NCBI RefSeq assembly: GCF_000422265.1 | Contig: NZ_AULL01000017.1 | Location: forward strand, 186,001-250,000 | Reading direction: 5' to 3' | From: Kaistella palustris DSM 21579 | GTDB taxonomy: Bacteria > Bacteroidota > Bacteroidia > Flavobacteriales > Weeksellaceae | Length of the DNA: 64,000 nt | Shown here: positions 8,337-16,013 of the stretch, one piece after another | How positions within the stretch are numbered: position 1 is the stretch's first letter | Layout of the letters: the number at the start of each line of letters is the position of its first letter | Made by a program: the position numbers and the translations under genes | The notes under the pieces: model-generated | Told to the model about the DNA's origin: nothing | Databases searched by the model: none | What the model saw: the letters and a program-made list of their open reading frames with translations, nothing else

Positions 8337-8358
8337 AAAAAACCCTCTCAAAAGAGGG
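8337..8358 (-). terminator. Terminator of the SUI1-like gene
   Basis: Perfect 6-bp stem CCCTCT / AGAGGG with a 4-base loop, followed on the minus strand by a T-run. It separates the SUI1-like gene from the downstream phosphorylase gene. Confidence 0.75.
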
Positions 8359-8406
8359 ACCTTAAAGTTACGCAGAAATTTTCTGCCGCTCAAGTTTTTC
8401 CAGTGT

Positions 8407-8730
8407 TTATCCGCCCACACGCTTTGTTTTATAGCCCATATCCTGCAGGATCTTCATGATGCGGTCGCGGTTGTCTCCCTGTATGATGATCACCCCATCT
8501 TTCTCGGAACCACCAATGCCTAGCGTGGTTTTTATTTTCTTTGAAATGTTTTTAAGGTCGTCAGCAGAGCCTTCAAAACCTTCGACAAGCGTTACAGGTT
8601 TGCCGTGCCGCCCTTTTTTTTCAAATTTACAGATGAGCGGATCCTTTTGCACAAATATTTCCTGCGGCATTTCGAAATCCTGCTCTTCATGGTCAGGAAA
8701 CATATTTTTAAGTTGATCTCTTAAATCCAT
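8407..8730 (-). CDS. SUI1/eIF1-like translation factor (YciH family)
   Basis: A 107-residue protein with a variable acidic N-terminus and the SUI1 core: GRHGKPVTLVEGFEG (about 42-56), DDLKNISKKIKTTLGIGGSE and a C-terminal GDNRDRIMKILQDMGYKTKR. Bacterial members resemble eIF1 and affect start-codon selection fidelity in vitro; their cellular role is unsettled. Two ATGs are adjacent (8733 and 8730). A TATTTTTG box ends at 8735, one base before the first, so the second ATG, four bases after the box, is chosen, which makes the mRNA effectively leaderless. Confidence 0.85.
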   Translation of the reverse strand: MDLRDQLKNMFPDHEEQDFEMPQEIFVQKDPLICKFEKKGRHGKPVTLVEGFEGSADDLKNISKKIKTTLGIGGSEKDGVIIIQGDNRDRIMKILQDMGYKTKRVGG

Positions 8731-8734
8731 CATA

Positions 8735-8742
8735 CAAAAATA
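8735..8742 (-). promoter_or_regulatory. Promoter box giving a leaderless SUI1-like mRNA
   Basis: TATTTTTG, then four bases, then the ATG at 8730. The expected transcription start (about four bases after the box) coincides with the start codon. Confidence 0.6.
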
Positions 8743-8833
8743 CAGAAATAAAATTCTGATGAAAGCGGAAGATTTTTAAGTCGCTGATGATATGCAAATC
8801 ATAAAATAATCATAAAAAATAATTATGGTTCGT

Positions 8834-8848
8834 TTAGTTCCGAACTAA
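8834..8848. promoter_or_regulatory. 15-bp palindromic operator in the efflux regulator promoter
   Basis: TTAGTTC-C-GAACTAA is a perfect 7-1-7 palindrome lying directly upstream of the TACTTTTG box at 8853, where RNA polymerase would sit. Position and symmetry suit binding of a dimeric winged-helix repressor, most simply the GbsR/MarR regulator encoded immediately downstream (autoregulation). Confidence 0.6.
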
Positions 8849-8852
8849 GCCG

Positions 8853-8860
8853 TACTTTTG
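8853..8860 (+). promoter_or_regulatory. -7 promoter box of the regulator/efflux operon
   Basis: TACTTTTG, 18 bases before the ATG at 8879. The TTG at 8858 that could act as a start lies inside this box, which excludes it. Confidence 0.6.
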
Positions 8861-8878
8861 TCTGTTCAAAATTTAAGG

Positions 8879-9322
8879 ATGGAATTCGATAAGGACATTT
8901 TCCGGGAAATGGTGAAATTTTATGGTGAGGCGTATCATTTGCCGCCGCTTGCCGCAAAAATTTACGCCTATTTAATTTTTGATTTCGACCGGAACGGTGT
9001 TTCTTTTGAAGAGTTCGTTGAGATCTTTGCAGCGAGTAAAAGCTCGGTTTCCTCCAATCTTAATCTGCTGCTGAACCTCGACATCATTAAAGATTTTACG
9101 AAGATCGATGAAAGAAAACGTTTTTTTGTGATGAATGAAAATTACATGAAAATCCGTTTTCGGGAAATCATCGATAAAATGGAAAAGGAACTTTCGATCC
9201 TTAATAAACTCAGTAATTACCGTAATTCGACAGATGCAACGGCGGTGCGGAAATTCCAGACTTATCAGGCACTCTTTCAAAAAAACATCGACAATATTCA
9301 GGAAATGCTGGATCAGGTTTGA
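8879..9322 (+). CDS. GbsR/MarR-family transcriptional regulator of the efflux operon
   Basis: A 147-residue winged-helix protein with the GbsR-like pattern: helical N-terminus, LPPLAAKIYAYLIF, the recognition region FAASKSSVSSNLNLLLNLDIIKDF (wing with KIDERKRFF), and a C-terminal dimerisation helix. It lies 52 bases upstream of the membrane-fusion gene of an RND pump on the same strand, and its promoter carries a perfect palindrome. I infer a local repressor of the pump, released by a ligand or membrane stress; the ligand is unknown. The upstream TTG start was rejected because it falls within the promoter. Confidence 0.82.
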   Translation: MEFDKDIFREMVKFYGEAYHLPPLAAKIYAYLIFDFDRNGVSFEEFVEIFAASKSSVSSNLNLLLNLDIIKDFTKIDERKRFFVMNENYMKIRFREIIDKMEKELSILNKLSNYRNSTDATAVRKFQTYQALFQKNIDNIQEMLDQV

Positions 9323-9374
9323 GTTTTCTGTGTTAATGACTTTAAAAAAAAATAGAAACGTAAAAATATAATCC

Positions 9375-10604
9375 ATGAGAAATAAGATGATTCTCTTAGC
9401 GCTGTCACTGCTTTCGGTCGCAGCCTGCAAAGACAAAGACGCGAAACCGGCGCAAGGTCCAAAAGTGGTTTCTACCGTAGCTGTGGAAAACCGCGACGTG
9501 ACCGGTTACATGACTTTCCCTGCGAGTATTGAAGGTCGTGTGAATAATGAAGTCCGTGCCAAAATGCAGGGATATATTACGCAGGTTTTGGTTGATGAAG
9601 GTCAGTTTGTTTCAAAGGGCCAACCGCTTTTCCGGCTGGAGACCAATGCTTTGAACCAGTCTGCTTCTGCCGCAAAAGCAGGTGTAGGCGCGGCACGTTC
9701 TAATGTGGCAGCTTCGGAAGCCAATGTAAAAGCAGCGCAGTCGGCAGTAAATGCAGCACAGGTTGAAGTAAATAAACTGCGCCCACTCGTGGAAAAAAAT
9801 ATCATCAGCAATGTGCAGCTTCAGACTGCGCAGGCAAATCTTGCGCGTGCGCAGGCACAGGTTTCGCAGGCAATTGCGGCAAAACAGCAGGCCAGCGCCG
9901 GCGTGGCGGAGGCGCAGGCTAATTTTCAGGGTGTGCAGGCAAACATCGATTATTCCATTATTCGCGCGCCGATCTCCGGCGTGATCGGTAAAATAAATTT
10001 CCGGAACGGGAGTCTTGTGGGACCGGGTGATCCAATGCCTATTTCCACTGTTTCCGATACCAGCGAGCTGTACGCCTATTTCTCGATGAACGAAAAAGAG
10101 TATCTCGATTTCCTTAAAAATGCCAAAGGTGCAACCGTGCCTGAAAAGTTACGGAACATGCCGCAGGTAGAACTTCTGCTCGCCAATAATGAGGTTTACA
10201 AAGAAAAAGGAACTATAAAAACCGTGACCGGCCAGATCGATCCGGAAACAGGAAGCATTCAGTTCAGAGTATCTTTCCCCAATCCCGATAAACTGCTGAG
10301 CAACGGAAACAGCGGACGGGTCAGGCTTCCCGTGAAGTATGACAATGCACTGGTTCTGCCGGAAAGTGCCACTTATGAACAGCAAGGCTTGGTCTACATC
10401 TATAAAGTTAAAAAGGATACCGCAACAAGTGCCGTGATTAATGTGCTGGACCGCGTGAATAATATGGTGATCATAAAAGATGGCGCTGCCAAAGGTGAAG
10501 TGGTGGTTGCAGAAGGAGTCGGAGCCATCAAATCCGGTTCTCCCGTGAAACCGCAGCCGAAAGACTTTGATGAGATCGTAAATGCAATAAAACCCATTTT
10601 CTAA
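9375..10604 (+). CDS. RND efflux pump periplasmic adaptor (membrane fusion) lipoprotein
   Basis: A 409-residue AcrA/MexA-family adaptor. The lipobox LSVAAC (Cys17) predicts anchoring in the inner membrane. It is followed by a barrel-sandwich half (GYITQVLVDEGQFVSKGQPLF), a long Ala/Gln-rich coiled-coil hairpin (about 95-190), the second half of the lipoyl domain (YSIIRAPISGVIGK) and beta-barrel plus membrane-proximal domains. It links the inner-membrane RND transporter to the outer-membrane channel. It ends 7 bases before the transporter gene, so translation is probably coupled. Confidence 0.92.
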   Translation: MRNKMILLALSLLSVAACKDKDAKPAQGPKVVSTVAVENRDVTGYMTFPASIEGRVNNEVRAKMQGYITQVLVDEGQFVSKGQPLFRLETNALNQSASAAKAGVGAARSNVAASEANVKAAQSAVNAAQVEVNKLRPLVEKNIISNVQLQTAQANLARAQAQVSQAIAAKQQASAGVAEAQANFQGVQANIDYSIIRAPISGVIGKINFRNGSLVGPGDPMPISTVSDTSELYAYFSMNEKEYLDFLKNAKGATVPEKLRNMPQVELLLANNEVYKEKGTIKTVTGQIDPETGSIQFRVSFPNPDKLLSNGNSGRVRLPVKYDNALVLPESATYEQQGLVYIYKVKKDTATSAVINVLDRVNNMVIIKDGAAKGEVVVAEGVGAIKSGSPVKPQPKDFDEIVNAIKPIF

Positions 10605-10611
10605 AAAACCC

Positions 10612-13600
10612 ATGGTTAAAAAATTTATAAACAGACCGGTATTATCCACCGTAGTTTCCATTCTGATCGTTATTCTGGGAATTCTGGGACTTATATCGCT
10701 GCCTGTTACTCAGTATCCTGATATTGCACCACCTACGGTGAGAATCTCAGCAAATTATACCGGAGCCAACGCGCAAACGGTGATGAACAGCGTAATTATT
10801 CCAATTGAAGAACAGGTGAACGGTGTGGAAGGAATGGATTATATATCCTCTTCTGCAGGTAACAACGGTTCGGCTTCCATTCAGATATTCTTCAAGCAGG
10901 GAATAGACCCGGATATTGCGGCCGTAACTGTGCAGAACCAGGTTCAGCGCGCGATTCCGCTTTTACCGTCCGAGGTTACCCGTTCCGGAGTTACTGTAAA
11001 TAAGCAGCAGACCAGCGCACTGATGTATCTTACGTTTTATACCAGCAATCCACATTTAGATGAAACCTGGCTGCAGAATTATATGAACATCAATATTATT
11101 CCTGCCCTTAAAAGGGTAAATGGAGTAGGCGATGCAATGTCGTTTGGCGGCAAGAACTATTCGATGAGAATTTGGCTGGATCCCGCGAAAATGGCGGCAT
11201 ATGGTCTGGAACCTTCAGAAGTTTCTGCTGCGATTAATGATCAGTCACGGGAAGCTGCCGCCGGCGCGCTGGGCGAAAACAGCGGAAGTTCTTTTCAATA
11301 TATAATTACTTACAAAGGAAAATATAACGAAGTCGACCAGTTCGAAAATATTATTCTGCGCGCAATGGGCAACGGTGAATTCCTTCGTTTAAAAGATGTG
11401 GCAGAAATTAAGCTCGATTCGCAGTCGTATGCCGGAGTTGGCGAAAATAACGGCCGCCGTGCGATCAGTATGGGGATCTTTCAGACGCCCGGCTCCAATG
11501 CGCAGGAAATTATTACCAACATAAAGACCTTGCTAAAGGAACAGGAAAAATCATTTCCGCAAGGAATCGGTTACAGTGTAAACTTTGATACCAATGAGTT
11601 TCTGGAAGCTTCGGTTTCCAAAGTAATTACCACTTTGCTCGAGGCTTTCGTGCTGGTGTTCCTGGTGGTTTTTCTTTTTTTACAGGATTTCCGCTCTACA
11701 CTTATTCCCGCAATTGCGGTGCCGGTATCGATTATCGGTACATTTTTCTTTCTGAATTTACTCGGCTATTCCATTAACCTGCTTACACTTTTCGCGCTTG
11801 TACTGGCGATCGGTATCGTTGTGGATGATGCGATTGTGGTGGTAGAAGCCGTGCATGCAAAAATGGAACACGGCATAACCGATGCGCGCAAAGCCACGGT
11901 AGAAGCAATGGATGAAATCACCGGTGCCATCATCTCAATTACCTTGGTAATGGCTGCCGTGTTTATCCCGGTTACTTTCTTAACCGGTCCGACCGGTGTT
12001 TTCTATCAGCAGTTTGGGGTGACATTAATTATTGCGATCCTTATCTCGGCGGTAAATGCACTTACACTGAGTCCGGTACTCTGTTCACTTTCCCTGAAGC
12101 CGCCTGCGCACCACAGCAAAGAGTACGCAGAAATGAATTTTTTGCAGAAATTCTTCAGTAAATTCAATGCAGGTTTCACGGCGACAACCAGACGTTACGG
12201 GCATTCATTCGCTTATCTTATCCGTCATAAATGGGTGACGCTTCTGATATTTGCAGCTGGAGGTGTGACTTTTTGGTGGGCAAATTCTACCATGCCCACA
12301 GGATTTATTCCTAAAGAAGACCGTGGAATATTATTTACCGATGTACAGCTGCCACCAGGTGCCTCCATGGAACGGACCTACAATGTTTTAAAAGACCTGC
12401 AGGCAGAAGCCCGAAAAATTCCGGGTGTACAGAATGTAAGTTTTACAGCCAGCCGTGGATTTATGTCCGGTCAGGGGTCCAACGTGGGCCAGGCATTCAT
12501 CAAACTCGATCCTTTTAAAGAAAGAGGTAAAGCCGGTGATCAGTCGATAGATGATATTACTAAAAAACTCTTTGGCTTAACGGGCAAATATCCCGATGCC
12601 AAAATCGTATTCTTTTCTCCGCCAAGTGTTCCCGGATTTGGAACGAGCGACGGTTTCTCTGCGGTTTTACTGGATAAATCAGGCGGCGACATTAATGAAT
12701 TAAATAAAGTCACCCAAAGTTTTATTGGTGAACTGATGAAGCGACCGGAAATCCAGTTTGCCTCTACCTCATTTAATACCAATTATCCCCAGTTCCAGAT
12801 GGTTGTGAATGTGCCGCGCGCTGAAGAAAGCGGCGTGACACTAAACAGTATTCTGAGTACGATGCAGGGATATATCGGGGGAATCTATTCCTCAGATTTC
12901 ACCAAATACGGAAAACAGTTCCGCGTGATGATTCAGGCGCTGCCGGAAGACAGAACTTCACCAGAAAGTCTCAACTCCATTTACGTAAGGACGGCAAACG
13001 GTACCATGGCGCCCATTTCACAATTCGTGACGCTTGAGAAAAGTTTTGGACCGCAATCACTGGAACGCTATAATCTGTTTACATCTGTGGGGATCAGTGG
13101 CTCCAGCAACCCGGGTTTTTCTACCGGTGATGCGATCAAAGCAGTGCAGCAGGTCGCAGCAGATAATTTGCCGGCAAACTACGATGTAGAATTCACCGGA
13201 CTTTCAAAAGAAGAAATGAAAGCAGGATCTCAGACGTATGTCGTATTTCTGCTGAGTTTCATTTTCGTGTACTTTATCCTGTCGGCACAGTATGAAAGTT
13301 ATTTGCTGCCCTTCTCCGTGATTTTATCGCTGCCACTTGGTGTGGTTGGTGCTTTCTTTGGTCAGAGGATCTTTGGGCTGGAGAACAATATTTATTTCCA
13401 GATCGCCATCATCATGCTCATCGGGCTTCTTGCAAAGAATGGAATTCTGATTGTGGAATTTGCGCTGCAGCGGCGACATCACGGCGAATCAATTGCCATG
13501 TCTGCCATCAATGCGGCAAAAGCAAGACTACGTCCGATACTGATGACCTCCTTTGCGTTTATCTTCGGAATGGTGCCTTTGGTTTTTGCAAGCGGCATAG

Positions 13601-13761
13601 GCTCTGTCGGTAACCGTTCCATTGGGACCGGCGCGGCCGCCGGTTTGCTTATCGGTACTTTCTTCGGGCTCATCGCGATTCCTGTTCTGTATGTGATCTT
13701 CCAGTCGCTGCAGGAAAAAGTATCTCCTTTAAAGGAAAAAGAAATTAACCTCTCAGAATAA
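10612..13761 (+). CDS. RND multidrug efflux transporter, HAE1 (AcrB) type
   Basis: A 1049-residue inner-membrane, proton-driven transporter of full AcrB length. Residues follow the AcrB plan: a first helix at about 10-30, a large periplasmic porter/docking loop, TM helices at about 335-500, a second periplasmic loop and a final TM bundle. The proton-relay acids D405 and D406 (GIVVDDAIVV) and the partner lysine K942 (LLAKNGILIVEF) are in place. HAE1 pumps export lipophilic drugs, dyes or bile-type compounds; the substrate here is unknown. It is the middle gene of an adaptor-transporter-channel operon. Confidence 0.95.
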   Translation: MVKKFINRPVLSTVVSILIVILGILGLISLPVTQYPDIAPPTVRISANYTGANAQTVMNSVIIPIEEQVNGVEGMDYISSSAGNNGSASIQIFFKQGIDPDIAAVTVQNQVQRAIPLLPSEVTRSGVTVNKQQTSALMYLTFYTSNPHLDETWLQNYMNINIIPALKRVNGVGDAMSFGGKNYSMRIWLDPAKMAAYGLEPSEVSAAINDQSREAAAGALGENSGSSFQYIITYKGKYNEVDQFENIILRAMGNGEFLRLKDVAEIKLDSQSYAGVGENNGRRAISMGIFQTPGSNAQEIITNIKTLLKEQEKSFPQGIGYSVNFDTNEFLEASVSKVITTLLEAFVLVFLVVFLFLQDFRSTLIPAIAVPVSIIGTFFFLNLLGYSINLLTLFALVLAIGIVVDDAIVVVEAVHAKMEHGITDARKATVEAMDEITGAIISITLVMAAVFIPVTFLTGPTGVFYQQFGVTLIIAILISAVNALTLSPVLCSLSLKPPAHHSKEYAEMNFLQKFFSKFNAGFTATTRRYGHSFAYLIRHKWVTLLIFAAGGVTFWWANSTMPTGFIPKEDRGILFTDVQLPPGASMERTYNVLKDLQAEARKIPGVQNVSFTASRGFMSGQGSNVGQAFIKLDPFKERGKAGDQSIDDITKKLFGLTGKYPDAKIVFFSPPSVPGFGTSDGFSAVLLDKSGGDINELNKVTQSFIGELMKRPEIQFASTSFNTNYPQFQMVVNVPRAEESGVTLNSILSTMQGYIGGIYSSDFTKYGKQFRVMIQALPEDRTSPESLNSIYVRTANGTMAPISQFVTLEKSFGPQSLERYNLFTSVGISGSSNPGFSTGDAIKAVQQVAADNLPANYDVEFTGLSKEEMKAGSQTYVVFLLSFIFVYFILSAQYESYLLPFSVILSLPLGVVGAFFGQRIFGLENNIYFQIAIIMLIGLLAKNGILIVEFALQRRHHGESIAMSAINAAKARLRPILMTSFAFIFGMVPLVFASGIGSVGNRSIGTGAAAGLLIGTFFGLIAIPVLYVIFQSLQEKVSPLKEKEINLSE

Positions 13762-13785
13762 ACCGGACAGATAATTTTTTTGAAA

Positions 13786-15204
13786 ATGAGAACAATGAAA
13801 AAACATTTCACCATAAAAACAGCGTTGGCGATATTCGCAGTCTTCATACTGTCTTCCTGCATGACGCGTGCAAAATATGAAAGACCGCAAGACGTCGTTG
13901 ATGAAAATCTTTTCCGTACCGATCTTTTGCCGAAAGACTCTTTGAGTCTTGCCACAGTTTCCTGGCGGGACATATTTACAGATCCAATTCTGCAAAAACA
14001 TATCGCCACAGCTTTGGATAATAACCTCGATGTTCGTGTCGCCCTACAAAACATTACGGCCGCAGATTCTTATCTGAAACAGAGTAAAGCTGCTTATCTG
14101 CCTACACTTTCAGCGGGACCCAATTACACTTTCCAGACTCAGTCGCTGAATACACAGGCCGGCCAGCTTATGAACTCACGCAAATACAGTGATCAGTTCG
14201 ATGTTTCTGCAAATTTGGGTTGGGAGGCCGACATTTGGGGGAGGCTGCGCGCTCAGGAAAAAGCCGAATATGCAAATTACCTGGGTACGGTGGCTGCACA
14301 TCAGGCGGTGAAAAGTGATCTTGTTGCCGCAGTTGCTTCAGCTTATTATCAACTTCTGACTTTTGATGACCAAAAAAGGATCATTAATGAAACCATTGCT
14401 TTGCGAAGAAAAAACCTCGAGACTACATCGGCGCTTAAAGATGCGGGAACACTCACAGAGGTTGCGGTAAAGCAAAGTGAAGCGTTGGTCTACAATGCAG
14501 AATCTCTGCTTATAAATATCGATGTGCAGATTGCCCTGCTCGAAAATACGATGAGTCTGCTGCTTGGCGAGCCTTCGCACTCAATCGCACGCAGTACAAT
14601 CGATGCGCAGAAAATGCCGGTAAATCTCGCCCTTGGTTATCCTGCGAACCTGCTTGCCAACCGACCGGATGTGAAAGCCGCAGAATACCGTCTGATGAAT
14701 GCCTTTGAGCTGACGAATGCGGCAAAAGCCAATTTCTATCCGACTTTACGCTTAACGGGCAGTGGCGGAATTACTTCCGGCGATTTCGATAATCTGTTCA
14801 GTGCAAATTCACTTTTTGCTAATGTAGTCGCGGGGTTGGCACAGCCGATCCTTAACAGGCGGCAAATCAGGACACAGTATGAAGTGAGTCTGGCGAATAA
14901 GGAAATCGCCTACCTGAACTTCCGAAAATCTGTACTTACGGCAGGAAAAGAAGTATCCGACGCTTTGAAGATCTATCAGGCGCAGGACACATTTATTAAT
15001 CTGAAGAAAAAAGAGGAGGAAGCTTACCGAAACTCGGTCGAATATTCTCAGGAACTTGTAAATTACGGGTTGGCCAACTATCTGGAAGTGATCAATGCAA
15101 GTGTAAATCAGCTCAATGCCGAACTCAATATCTCAAACGCGGAATATTCGAAACTTGATGCCGGCGTAGAACTGTACCGTGCGCTTGGCGGCGGCTGGAG
15201 ATAG
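13786..15204 (+). CDS. Outer-membrane efflux channel, TolC/OprM (NodT) lipoprotein
   Basis: About 472 residues. A signal peptide ends in the lipobox LSSC (ILSSCMTRAKYERP), as in OprM-type rather than TolC-type channels. Two structurally repeated halves follow, with long amphipathic helices rich in Ala/Leu and beta segments (SANLGWEADIWGRLR and LAQPILNRRQIR are characteristic). It completes the tripartite pump. The start is ambiguous between ATGs at 13786 and 13795, both giving a proper signal peptide; it lies 24-33 bases after the transporter stop. No clear terminator was seen before the convergent methyltransferase gene. Confidence 0.92.
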   Translation: MRTMKKHFTIKTALAIFAVFILSSCMTRAKYERPQDVVDENLFRTDLLPKDSLSLATVSWRDIFTDPILQKHIATALDNNLDVRVALQNITAADSYLKQSKAAYLPTLSAGPNYTFQTQSLNTQAGQLMNSRKYSDQFDVSANLGWEADIWGRLRAQEKAEYANYLGTVAAHQAVKSDLVAAVASAYYQLLTFDDQKRIINETIALRRKNLETTSALKDAGTLTEVAVKQSEALVYNAESLLINIDVQIALLENTMSLLLGEPSHSIARSTIDAQKMPVNLALGYPANLLANRPDVKAAEYRLMNAFELTNAAKANFYPTLRLTGSGGITSGDFDNLFSANSLFANVVAGLAQPILNRRQIRTQYEVSLANKEIAYLNFRKSVLTAGKEVSDALKIYQAQDTFINLKKKEEEAYRNSVEYSQELVNYGLANYLEVINASVNQLNAELNISNAEYSKLDAGVELYRALGGGWR

Positions 15205-15288
15205 AGGTTATATGAATTAAGCGAATTTTTAAAACCAATAAACAAAAGATAAATCGCGAGAAGTTTTGCCTTTCACTTGCCACGTAAT

Positions 15289-15822
15289 TTATAGTGATTT
15301 AAAGAATTCCCACATCACAATTCCGCCGCATACCGAAACATTCAGTGAATGTTTTGTGCCCAGCTGCGGGATTTCTAGAAACGCATCGTACATAGTCAGC
15401 GGTTCTTCGCTAAGACCCTCGACTTCATTTCCGAGAACAACAGCGTATTTTTCATTTTTACTGATGGAATAAGTGCTGATGCTCCCGGAAGTGGTGGTCT
15501 GTTCGATCCCGATGACTTTAAAATTCTCCTTTTTTAAATTTAAAAGCGCTTCACTGATGTCTTTTTCGTAAATCCAGTCTACACTTTCGGTGGCACCCAA
15601 AGCGGCTTTGTGAATTTCGCGGTGCGGCGGCTGAGGTGTAATTCCGCACAGGACCACTTTTTCGATTAAGAAAGCATCTGCCGTTCTGAAAATGGCACCC
15701 ACATTATGCATGCTCCGCACATTATCTAAAACCACAACAAGCGGTGTTTTTTCTTTTTGCTTAAAGGTTTCGACATCGATACGGCCTAATTCTTCGAGTT
15801 TCAGTTTCTTGGTGGATGACAT
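15289..15822 (-). CDS. TrmH/SpoU-family RNA 2'-O-methyltransferase
   Basis: A 177-residue SPOUT enzyme. The three family motifs are present: DNVRSMHNVGAIFRTAD (motif 1), VVLGNEVEGLS (motif 2) and LNVSVCGGIVMWE (motif 3, which forms the SAM-binding knot). It would methylate a ribose in tRNA or rRNA; the target is not deducible. An extended frame would start at a TTG inside a TATTTTTG promoter box, so the ATG at 15822 is used, leaving a leader of about 12 bases. Confidence 0.85.
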   Translation of the reverse strand: MSSTKKLKLEELGRIDVETFKQKEKTPLVVVLDNVRSMHNVGAIFRTADAFLIEKVVLCGITPQPPHREIHKAALGATESVDWIYEKDISEALLNLKKENFKVIGIEQTTTSGSISTYSISKNEKYAVVLGNEVEGLSEEPLTMYDAFLEIPQLGTKHSLNVSVCGGIVMWEFFKSL

Positions 15823-15837
15823 TTTCGTATTTTGATA

Positions 15838-15845
15838 CAAAAATA
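15838..15845 (-). promoter_or_regulatory. -7 promoter box of the SpoU methyltransferase gene
   Basis: TATTTTTG on the minus strand, 15 bases before the ATG at 15822. Confidence 0.55.
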
Positions 15846-15960
15846 ATTCTTGAACGCGAAGAACACTAATAATTTATCTGGATTAATAAAAAAGACTTTT
15901 ATTTGATTTTTCGAAATCTAATTTAATAATGTTATTATGATACTTTATTTTCTATTTTCC

Positions 15961-15994
15961 TTTGTTTATATATATATATATATATATATATTTG
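15961..15994 (+). promoter_or_regulatory. Promoter with a (TA)12 microsatellite spacer, probably phase-variable
   Basis: A -33 TTTG (15961-15964) and a -7 TATATTTG (15987-15994) are separated by 22 bases that consist almost wholly of TA repeats. The uninterrupted TA run covers 15967-15990 (12 units), the last two units forming the start of the -7 box. Loss or gain of TA units by slippage would change the spacing in 2-base steps without touching either element. The ATG of the surface protein is 20 bases downstream. Confidence 0.6.
15967..15990. repeat. (TA)12 dinucleotide tract
   Basis: Twelve perfect TA units in the spacer of the promoter of the T9SS repeat protein. It is the only long simple-sequence tract I noticed between genes in this window. 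Confidence 0.9.
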
Positions 15995-16013
15995 TTTTAC
16001 TTGAATTCCCGCT

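Noticed and set aside
9375-15204. The efflux operon as a horizontally acquired resistance island
   Set aside because: No insertion sequence, integrase, flanking repeats or tRNA; base composition looks like that of its neighbours.
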